Source of the DNA: a bacterium
GTDB taxonomy: Bacteria; B130-G9
Direction of reading: 5' to 3'
Length of the DNA stretch: 20,615 nt
Assembly (NCBI GenBank): GCA_035527515.1
Contig: DATLAJ010000165.1
Coordinates: 1-20,615, forward strand
The position numbers and the translations under genes are program-made. This document shows, in pieces, positions 14,718 to 20,615 of the stretch. Position 1 is the stretch's first letter. Each line of letters starts with the position of its first letter. The notes under the pieces were generated by a model that saw nothing but the letters and a program-made list of their open reading frames with translations, was not told where the DNA came from and did no database searches.

Positions 14718-16491
14718 CTACCAGATCAAATGCCTCCAACACGTTGACAACGTGGTCAGCGATCTTCTCCATGTTAGAGATTATATCATTCGATATTACT
14801 TGTCCCCAAAGTTTCTCCTCTGTTTCGTTCTCGCCCCGCCTGAAGGCAACGTATCTGTCTCTGTTCCGCTTGCGAAGCACTCGCTTCATCTCGTCGATCT
14901 TGTCCTCCTTCTCAATGGCGGCCACCGTCAACTGCCTGCTTTCCAGCTCCAGTGCATTAAGCGAATCCTGCCCCATGGCTAAAACCGTGTCCGTCATCTC
15001 TATAATGTCCTCTTTCCCCGGCCGCGAGAAGCTCTGTCCGAGGTTCTCGAGCCGTTCAAGGAGGACCGAGGTATTCTCCAGCCTGTCCCCGATGTTCTCG
15101 ACGTCGTTGACCGCGTGCAACATCTTGGTCAAGACTTCGCTATCTACAATCGAGACACCCTTGTGCATGACTCTACTTATGTATTCGGTGATCTCGGCCT
15201 GATGCCGGTCAAGCTCATCCTCAAACTTCAACACCTCAGGCTTGAACCTAGTGCTCTCCTCCCACAGCATCTTTCTTACCAAATCCAGCATTTGATACGC
15301 CCGCTCGAACATGTGCAATATGGCCTTCTTGACCTGTGCGATGGCCACTGGAGGCGATTTGAGAAACTGTTCCTGCAAGAAGTCTCCCACCTTACTCCGG
15401 CTGGGCGGCGCCGCCTTATCGGGCAATACCCACGTGACGAGGCGGGCAAGCTGCTTGATGAACGGGAGCACCGCGAGCGTGTTGAGGACGTTGAACATCG
15501 TGTGCGCGTTAGCAATGTGCCTCGCAATGGTGGCCGGCGAGTTGGCGTCTCCAGCGGTGATGAAATCGACTAGTTTGGCGAAATAGGGAAGAACCGCGAG
15601 AGCCCAGGCGACGCCTATTACATTGAAAAAGCAGTGCGCAAGCGCCGTTCTCTTGGCCATGCGGCCGGTGCCTATCGACGACAGCAGTGCCGTTACAGTT
15701 GTGCCGACGTTGTCGCCCAGCAAGAGTGGTAAGGCGGTCCCGAAATCTATAAGCCCCGTGGTGCCCAGGGCAATGACCAGTCCCACCGTGGCACTGCTTG
15801 ACTGAACAACGGCTGTCAGCATGGCGCCGGCCAGGATGCCAAGCAGAGGGGTTGTGCCAAACTGAACGAAGAACTCTCTGAATTGATCGCTGCCCTGTAG
15901 CGGCTTCAGGGCAGCAACCATCGTTGTTAACCCGTAGAAAAGCACCCCAAAGCCGAGCACGACTTGACCCCAAAGCCGCGAACGTGCCCGCTGCCTGGAC
16001 GCCATCGTGATCGCCATCCCAATCGCGATCGCCGGCAGCGCATAATGGCTTATCTTGAACGCGACGAGCTGCGCTGTAACCGTCGTGCCGATGTTCGCTC
16101 CGAGCACCACACCGATCGCCTGGACGAGCGTCAGCAGTCCGGCGTTTACGAAACCGACGAGCATAACCGTCGTGGCGCTGCTGCTCTGGATTATCGCAGT
16201 TACCCCTGCACCGACTAAAACTCCCCTTATCGGGCCCCCGGTCAGCATCTCGAGTATGTGCCTAAGCCGCGTCCCGGCCGCTTTCTGAAGCGAATCTGAC
16301 ATGATCTGGATGCCGAATATGAAAAGCCCAAGACCACCAAGAATCCCGAAAACAAGCGGAACGGGATCGATAGCGCTTCTAAGATGCCACAGCCCCGCAC
16401 CAATGCCGGTGAGCCAGAGCACGCAAAACGCAATGACGAGAACGCTCAGCCCGATAAGCTTCTTCCTGAGCACAGCCAAGTTCAGAGCCAT
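14710..16491 (-). CDS. Na/phosphate cotransporter family protein with PhoU-like C-terminal domain
   Basis: 593 residues from ATG 16491. The N-terminal two thirds are membrane-embedded, with the two inverted family repeats each marked by QSSSAT (residues 102-107 and 230-235) followed by GANIGTTVTA and GDNVGTTVTA. These motifs line the sodium/phosphate path in NptA/YjbB/SLC34-type proteins. The C-terminal third (about 370-590) is a helical PhoU-like domain ('NDVENIGDRLEN', 'NMEKIADHVVNVLEAF'), which probably gates the carrier on the cytoplasmic side. The frame opens at GTG 16524, but GGAGA at 16496-16500 fits the ATG at 16491 best. Such proteins may import or export phosphate; direction cannot be read from sequence. 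The downstream gene overlaps its stop. Confidence 0.93.
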   Translation of the reverse strand: MALNLAVLRKKLIGLSVLVIAFCVLWLTGIGAGLWHLRSAIDPVPLVFGILGGLGLFIFGIQIMSDSLQKAAGTRLRHILEMLTGGPIRGVLVGAGVTAIIQSSSATTVMLVGFVNAGLLTLVQAIGVVLGANIGTTVTAQLVAFKISHYALPAIAIGMAITMASRQRARSRLWGQVVLGFGVLFYGLTTMVAALKPLQGSDQFREFFVQFGTTPLLGILAGAMLTAVVQSSSATVGLVIALGTTGLIDFGTALPLLLGDNVGTTVTALLSSIGTGRMAKRTALAHCFFNVIGVAWALAVLPYFAKLVDFITAGDANSPATIARHIANAHTMFNVLNTLAVLPFIKQLARLVTWVLPDKAAPPSRSKVGDFLQEQFLKSPPVAIAQVKKAILHMFERAYQMLDLVRKMLWEESTRFKPEVLKFEDELDRHQAEITEYISRVMHKGVSIVDSEVLTKMLHAVNDVENIGDRLENTSVLLERLENLGQSFSRPGKEDIIEMTDTVLAMGQDSLNALELESRQLTVAAIEKEDKIDEMKRVLRKRNRDRYVAFRRGENETEEKLWGQVISNDIISNMEKIADHVVNVLEAFDLVDE

Positions 16492-16495
16492 CATA

Positions 16496-16500
16496 TCTCC
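16496..16500 (-). promoter_or_regulatory. Ribosome binding site choosing ATG 16491
   Basis: GGAGA lies 4 bases before ATG 16491; the GTG 33 bases upstream (16524) has no such site. Confidence 0.6.
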
Positions 16501-16533
16501 TAACAGGTTCAGTGCGCCACGCACGAACCGCTA

Positions 16534-16578
16534 ACAACAGCTGAACCAGAGCCTATTGTCAACCCCAATATGTGTCAA
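16534..16578 (-). promoter_or_regulatory. Candidate promoter of the Na/phosphate transporter operon
   Basis: The minus strand carries two perfect TTGACA hexamers, at 16573-16578 and 16557-16562. The first has TAGGCT 17 bases downstream, the second TGTTGT 17 bases downstream; both -10 candidates match only three of six positions. The location, some 45-85 bases before the start codon in a 225-base gap, is right for a promoter. Confidence 0.45.
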
Positions 16579-16649
16579 TTGCCAATCAGGTCCTCAGAAA
16601 AGCTTGATTGAATATAGGATAATTACATTGATGGTGATTGGCCTCGCAT

Positions 16650-16662
16650 AGACCACTGGTCT
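16650..16662. other. 13-bp palindrome upstream of the transporter
   Basis: AGACCA, one base, TGGTCT: perfect 6-bp arms in the gap before the transporter gene, upstream of the candidate promoter. No T-run follows, so a regulator site is as likely as a terminator relic. Confidence 0.3.
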
Positions 16663-16716
16663 TGCGTTTTCAATCGGCGATTGTTGCGACCGCGGTGGAG
16701 TTTAAGTCCATACGGA

Positions 16717-17769
16717 TCATTGCCTCCTAACCTGCCGGCGATGGGCGTAAAATGTCTCGGACAGCCTCAGCGTCACACCGGTCTCACAGGCCACCTGGCA
16801 CTCTCGACAGCCGCGAGCTTTCTCGATTATTCGCCTTGCGCTTCGCGACCGGAAGATGTCCGCCAAGTCGTAGCTGTCCTCGAGAACATTACCCATCCGA
16901 AACCGGGCAGGGCAGCTGCCGTTGGGATAGACCGAGCCGTCAGCGTCAACGAACATGAGAAGCCTGCCTGCCCAGCAATCGAATTGCCGTCCCCTACCCT
17001 CCAAGAGGTCTAGGACGATCGCACGGTTCAAGTTGTAGCTCGAGGCAAGCTGGCTCTTGAGGCGTCCTGTGAGCTTCTCCATCTCCTCACCGGCGACCGC
17101 AGGCTCCTGTCCGTCGGTGCGATAGAGCACGCCGGACATGGGGATGATCAAGTTAGGCTTGATGCCTCTTTTGTTGCAGTAGTTAAGCACCTGCTCATAT
17201 TGGGCAGCATTCGCGTTCGTCGCCGTGTAATTGACCTCGATTTTCAGTTGCCTCGCGCTCAATTCCCTCTTCAACGAAAGAAGTGATTCAATCGTAGAAT
17301 TGGCCTTATCAAAGGCTCCAGGCACGCCGCGCATCATGTCGTGCACATCTCCCATACCGTCGAGCGAGACGATCACCAGGGCCTGCTTCCGAAACGCGAG
17401 TAACTCGCGGGTCATCATTGCCGCTATCTCGCTCAACAGCCCATTCGTATTGATGTTTATCGAGGCGACCGGGAACCGCTCGGTAACCAGCCTCACTATA
17501 TCGACGAGGTCGTCCCGAAGCGTCGGCTCACCACCGGTGAGGGACACATGCCGAATACTCGACAGGAATTTGGCGCTTTTATTGAACAGTCGCGTGTAGT
17601 CGTCGAGCGTGAGCTCGCGATCGAGTGGCCTCTGCCAGGCATTGCACATCGCGCAGCGAGCATTGCAGCGGGACGTAACGGCCAGTCTGAGCTTCCGTGG
17701 CCGCAGTAGGCCGGCTCGGTCCAAGGCGTGAAACTTGGCTGTTTTCAGGAGTGCTTTAGCTGCTATCAT
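16717..17769 (-). CDS. Radical SAM protein with SPASM-like C-terminal cysteines
   Basis: 350 residues. CNARCAMC (C35, C39, C42) is the CxxxCxxC that binds the catalytic 4Fe-4S cluster. It is followed by LTGGEPTLRDD (the GGE SAM-binding motif) and ININTNG. The C-terminal part has further cysteines at 265, 286, 321, 324 and 328, the last three in GCRECQVAC, with the 'VDADGSVYPNGSC' course typical of SPASM or twitch auxiliary clusters. Such enzymes modify peptides or sugars, or carry out other radical chemistry. The substrate is unknown; the two adjacent SDR genes suggest a sugar or lipid pathway, by context only. ATG 17769 has a weak AGGG upstream. It precedes the transporter gene with a 225-base gap, so it is likely the end of its own operon. 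Confidence 0.9.
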   Translation of the reverse strand: MIAAKALLKTAKFHALDRAGLLRPRKLRLAVTSRCNARCAMCNAWQRPLDRELTLDDYTRLFNKSAKFLSSIRHVSLTGGEPTLRDDLVDIVRLVTERFPVASININTNGLLSEIAAMMTRELLAFRKQALVIVSLDGMGDVHDMMRGVPGAFDKANSTIESLLSLKRELSARQLKIEVNYTATNANAAQYEQVLNYCNKRGIKPNLIIPMSGVLYRTDGQEPAVAGEEMEKLTGRLKSQLASSYNLNRAIVLDLLEGRGRQFDCWAGRLLMFVDADGSVYPNGSCPARFRMGNVLEDSYDLADIFRSRSARRIIEKARGCRECQVACETGVTLRLSETFYAHRRQVRRQ

Positions 17770-17873
17770 GGTCGGAACCCTATGTTTTCGAGCGAGAAAG
17801 AAGAAACAGCTTGCCTCGGCAGCGTGGACCGCGCCCTAAGTGCTGCATTCGGCATTCCCGGGACCTGCCCGGC

Positions 17874-18893
17874 TCAGGAGATCCGTCGCAAGAACTTCAG
17901 GATGCCCTGCTGAGGGAAATCAGCGCTCATCTCGGACCCCAAATGCTCACGGTTTTCAATAAACCAATCATAAGTCCCGTTAAGGGCATCAACAGCGCTT
18001 ATATTGGCCTGCCATCCCAGCATTTTCTTGGCCTTTGAGCAGTCGAGCAAGAAATCTTTGTCGGCTATAAAGTAATGCTCTGTGCCCAGCGGAGAGAGCC
18101 TAAGCCAGTCGAGAGCGATGAGACACATTTTGGCGAACCATGCTGGGATAGCGCAGACCTTCGAGCCGGTCCCTGCATGCTCCACGAGAGCATTCATCTG
18201 GTCAATCAGAAGCGGCGTGTCGTCCGCGCCAACGTTGAATACCTCGCCCGCGACCTCTCTTCTGAATGCCAGCACACATGCCTCAATGAGGTCCTGATAC
18301 GCTAGCATCTGAAAACGGTTCCGCCCATTCCCAATTATGTATATCCGCTTGCCCCGGCCGACCCAGTCGAAAAGTATTGTCAGAAGACCGAGTCTGCCCT
18401 CGCCGATGATGAACCTGGGCCGGATGATGTTGATTCCCAGCCCCTTTTGCATGAAGCTTTCGCAGATACCCTCCGCCTCAAGCTTGCTTCGGCCATACTC
18501 GCCGACTGGGCGAGGCGCGCATCTCTCGTCGCAAGGCGTCCTCTCTGGCCTCCCATAGACAATGCTGCTCGACACGTGAACGACCTTCTTGACGCCCGCG
18601 GCAAGCGCCGCCTCGAGCACGTTTCGCGTCCCGTCAACGTTGACCTTCCAGAACATGCGACCGGCCCTCGAACAAGGCAACAGCGACACGAGGTTGAAGA
18701 CGCCCTCCACGTTCTGCATCGCTTGTTTCAGCATCTTTGGATCGCTGACGTCTCCGTGAACGAAGTCCAGGTTTGAGTGCACGAGATCGAGCTTGGTCCG
18801 GACGTCGTATATCCTGACTCTCTCTCCGTTCTCAAGCAGTTTCTCTGCGAGATGCTGTCCGACGAATCCCGCGCCACCTGTCACCAAGAGCAT
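17874..18893 (-). CDS. NAD-dependent epimerase/dehydratase (extended SDR), first copy
   Basis: 339 residues. The Rossmann loop TGGAGFVG (5-12) opens the protein and HGDVSD follows the third strand. VNVDGTRNVLEAA, HVSSS (about 106-110) and YGRSK with Y133 and K137 give the catalytic triad of extended SDR enzymes. 'RPRFIIGEGRLG' and 'FNVGADD' complete the substrate half. These enzymes oxidise, epimerise or dehydrate nucleotide sugars, or act on sterol-like 3-hydroxy compounds, with bound NAD; the substrate here cannot be told. The start ATG 18893 has AGAGGTG 5 bases upstream. It lies 104 bases before the radical SAM gene and downstream of another SDR gene, so a shared pathway is likely. Confidence 0.88.
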   Translation of the reverse strand: MLLVTGGAGFVGQHLAEKLLENGERVRIYDVRTKLDLVHSNLDFVHGDVSDPKMLKQAMQNVEGVFNLVSLLPCSRAGRMFWKVNVDGTRNVLEAALAAGVKKVVHVSSSIVYGRPERTPCDERCAPRPVGEYGRSKLEAEGICESFMQKGLGINIIRPRFIIGEGRLGLLTILFDWVGRGKRIYIIGNGRNRFQMLAYQDLIEACVLAFRREVAGEVFNVGADDTPLLIDQMNALVEHAGTGSKVCAIPAWFAKMCLIALDWLRLSPLGTEHYFIADKDFLLDCSKAKKMLGWQANISAVDALNGTYDWFIENREHLGSEMSADFPQQGILKFLRRIS

Positions 18894-19132
18894 CCCATCA
18901 CCTCTTTTCAGTTTCGCTCGCCGTGGATTAGTGCCGGGCGCTTACCTTGGGGAGTTGAACGGCTATTTCGAGTCAAGAGCGAACGAGGCTGCCTATATCA
19001 GGAAGGTGAGGACGGCACAAACCATGTTCCGACAAAACTGAACCTCTGTGCCAGATTCTTTGGCTGCGCCTCGGCAATGTGCTTCTGCGGGACTGAATTT
19101 TTTGTCCGGTCACTATTCGCATTAGGCGGCGC
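18894..19132. other. Gap between the two SDR genes
   Basis: 239 bases without a convincing gene. A plus-strand frame ending at 19041 has a protein-like tail (GELNGYFESRANEAAY...), but most of it lies antisense to the SDR gene start and it has no support. No clear terminator or promoter is seen. Confidence 0.4.
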
Positions 19133-20113
19133 CTAGATCATGCCCGTCTCTTTTGCCCACTTGATGGCAGCAGTGTAGCCCTCGACGATTCCAAAGCTGG
19201 GTTGCATCCCAAGAACGTCTATTGACTTCTTGGGATCGCAGCCGACGTTTCTTATCGTCTCGCCAGCGATGTGGAAGTCCTCAAGGTAGGTCCCAAGACG
19301 TGAGCTAACAACATCGATCACCTCACATATCTTCCCGAGAAAAGCAGGCAGATAACGTGGCTTGATCTTCACGCCGAGTATCTGAGCGAGCGCCTCGTAT
19401 ATCTTAATGGTGGAATATGCATCCTTGTCAGCGATCCAGAATATCTCCCCGTTCGCCTCGTCCTTCTTCTCCGCAAGCATTATCGCATCGACAAGGAACG
19501 GGACATACGTGAGGCTTCTAAGATGGTGGCCGTCGCCGAAGACAAGGGGCCGCCCCCCCTTTACCATGTTGAGCAGTCTGATCATCCTGTGTGACATCCC
19601 CGGGCCGAAATACATGCAGGGACGAAGAATAACGGTCTGCATTCCGTTCTTGCCATGGTGCTCCATCACGGCCATCTCGGCGGCGCGCTTGCTGCGCCCA
19701 TAGGGGCTTTCAGGCCGGCACTGCGCCGTTTCGATCATCAACGTCTCTCGGTCAACATTGAAGCCCTGGGCGGAATTGCTGCTAATCTGGATGAACTTCC
19801 TCACGCCTGATCTGACCGCCTCGGCAAGCATGTTGCGGGTACCCTGATGGTTAATCTCGTCGAAATCCCTGACTTTCGGCGGATGAATGACCCCCGCGCA
19901 GTGCATGACAGTGTTAACGCCGTCCGCGAGACCCTTTAGGCTGTCCTTGTCTCGGACATCGCCAAACACCAAGTCCTTAATACCAACCTCCTCAAGCGGC
20001 TTTATATCCATGCCCTTGAGAACGAGGCATCGAACGTCGCGGCTGTCCCTCGCAAGCCTCCTAACAAGCGTTGTCCCCAACCAGCCAGGAGCACCTGTTA
20101 CTAAAACCTTCAT
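19133..20113 (-). CDS. NAD-dependent epimerase/dehydratase (extended SDR), second copy
   Basis: 326 residues from ATG 20113, where GGAGG lies 7 bases upstream; the frame extends to 20209, but that part is unlike the family. Motifs: TGAPGWLG (6-13), FGDVRD, HCAGVIHPP, NHQGTRNMLAEA, SSNSAQG and YGRSK (Y138, K142), followed by LRPCMYFGPG. The HCAGVIHP and FGPG elements, and a C-terminal half reading 'YVPFLVDAIMLAEKK', resemble sugar-nucleotide epimerases and 3-beta-hydroxysteroid-dehydrogenase-like members equally. It is a diverged paralogue of the SDR at 17874-18893. It is the first recognisable gene of the minus-strand run, so the operon promoter should lie in the repeat-rich region upstream. 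Confidence 0.88.
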   Translation of the reverse strand: MKVLVTGAPGWLGTTLVRRLARDSRDVRCLVLKGMDIKPLEEVGIKDLVFGDVRDKDSLKGLADGVNTVMHCAGVIHPPKVRDFDEINHQGTRNMLAEAVRSGVRKFIQISSNSAQGFNVDRETLMIETAQCRPESPYGRSKRAAEMAVMEHHGKNGMQTVILRPCMYFGPGMSHRMIRLLNMVKGGRPLVFGDGHHLRSLTYVPFLVDAIMLAEKKDEANGEIFWIADKDAYSTIKIYEALAQILGVKIKPRYLPAFLGKICEVIDVVSSRLGTYLEDFHIAGETIRNVGCDPKKSIDVLGMQPSFGIVEGYTAAIKWAKETGMI

Positions 20114-20120
20114 CCTAAAG

Positions 20121-20125
20121 CCTCC
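20121..20125 (-). promoter_or_regulatory. Ribosome binding site fixing ATG 20113
   Basis: GGAGG, 7 bases before the ATG. Confidence 0.75.
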
Positions 20126-20372
20126 GGAAACAAATATCAGACCGAACTGCTTATCACCCTCGCCGGGGCGAAACCAAAATACCCGACTCCCCCACACTCC
20201 CGAAACCACTCAGCACCAATTGTCATTCCTGTTCGCGGGATGTCAAGCCATATCTCGCTTTCAGCGGAGCGGATTGGGGTTGTCAGACTTGAATAGCACC
20301 TTCGGTGTCTCCCGACAATCAGATTGGAGCGGGGAACGTTGCGGCGGCCTCGCGGCTGGAGGGCAGAAGCTC

Positions 20373-20387
20373 CTGCCCGAAGGGCAG
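20373..20387. repeat. Hairpin, 6-bp stem and 3-base loop
   Basis: CTGCCC-GAA-GGGCAG. The left arm can also pair with GGGCAG at 20361-20366, so alternative folds exist. Confidence 0.7.
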
Positions 20388-20388
20388 A

Positions 20389-20486
20389 CCATGGGTAGCC
20401 GCAGGCGTAGCCTGACGGTGCGAATAACGCCACAATCCCCTTTTCTAACCTCCCCGTTGCGTTGCACGCACGGCGGCTACCCATGG
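20389..20486. repeat. 13-bp inverted repeat flanking a hairpin
   Basis: CCATGGGTAGCCG at 20389-20401 is repeated in perfect inverse at 20474-20486. Inside, CAGGC-GTA-GCCTG (20403-20415) forms another small stem. The layout resembles a dispersed extragenic palindromic element or a non-autonomous mobile unit. Confidence 0.6.
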
Positions 20487-20488
20487 TA

Positions 20489-20502
20489 TCCCCTGTCGGG
20501 GA
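20489..20502. repeat. Small hairpin beside the inverted repeat
   Basis: TCCCC-TGTC-GGGGA, a 5-bp stem directly after the right arm of the 13-bp inverted repeat. Confidence 0.5.
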
Positions 20503-20615
20503 TTACAGCCTGCACCCCTCGTTCGCACCCGTTAGCTGAAAGAAGCAGCAACTCGGCCGTCGACATGAACTCCCGTGCCTATCTGGCAGCCAGCTTCAGA
20601 GCTCAACCTCAGAAA

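Larger units (their letters stand above)
20114..20615. other. Gene-free region with dense inverted repeats
   Basis: About 500 bases with no believable gene. Between 20360 and 20505 it holds several small hairpins (listed separately) and a 13-bp inverted repeat. A 115-codon minus-strand frame across it has repeat-driven composition and is not supported. The rest (20114-20340 and 20506-20615) shows nothing I can name. Confidence 0.55.

Noticed and set aside
14591-15202. 203-codon plus-strand open frame
   Set aside because: Antisense to the PhoU-like domain of the transporter; Ser-rich shadow composition.
18793-19041. 82-codon plus-strand frame with a protein-like tail in the gap between SDR genes
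   Set aside because: Its first half is antisense to the SDR start, there is no ribosome binding site, and I recognise no family; possibly a decayed fragment, but unsupported.
20137-20484. 115-codon minus-strand open frame at the right end
   Set aside because: It crosses the inverted-repeat region and reads as repeat-driven low-complexity sequence with no domain or clear start.
1-20615. tRNA, rRNA, riboswitch or transposase gene
   Set aside because: I looked through gaps on both strands and saw no cloverleaf, conserved rRNA stretch, riboswitch core or transposase motif.

Overview
The window is bacterial chromosome: it carries bL28, RNase PH, bacterial SMC, a response regulator/HD-GYP protein and a LipM-type octanoyltransferase. 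Base composition looks moderately GC-rich by eye. TTG and GTG starts are common, and there are dispersed hairpin-rich and short tandem repeats of the kind often seen in environmental, uncultured lineages. I cannot assign a phylum.

Right part (about 4.2-20.1 kb): a long run of genes, all on the minus strand. From high to low coordinates: two NAD-dependent epimerase/dehydratase-type SDR proteins, a radical SAM protein with extra C-terminal cysteines, a Na/phosphate cotransporter with a PhoU-like tail overlapped by a small membrane lipoprotein candidate, LipM-type octanoyltransferase, RNase PH (rph), bL28 (rpmB), a fusion of response regulator, HD-GYP and a GlmU-like nucleotidyltransferase, a translationally coupled (GTGA overlap) oversized GlmM-like phosphohexomutase, and SMC. 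The GlmU-like and GlmM-like activities sit next to each other, which suggests UDP-N-acetylhexosamine precursor synthesis for the envelope. The SMC gene, the mutase and the fusion protein all have intact catalytic motifs.

Left part (about 1.0-4.2 kb): a small accessory, defence-like island. It holds a nucleotidyltransferase gene overlapped by a 59-residue small gene (minus strand), and then hicB, a truncated hicA remnant and a large SIR2 / deoxyribosyltransferase-like / HEPN-like fusion (plus strand, against all the surrounding genes). A 188-bp direct repeat, about 86% identical and gap-free, flanks most of it. Each repeat copy encodes the same 59-residue protein, and the four base changes in the 27-codon core are all synonymous. 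This island is the best candidate here for an uncharacterised system.

Far left (1-845): the N-terminal part of a polytopic GT-C-like glycosyltransferase that runs off the window. Far right (20114-20615): no gene, but a dense set of hairpins and a 13-bp inverted repeat.
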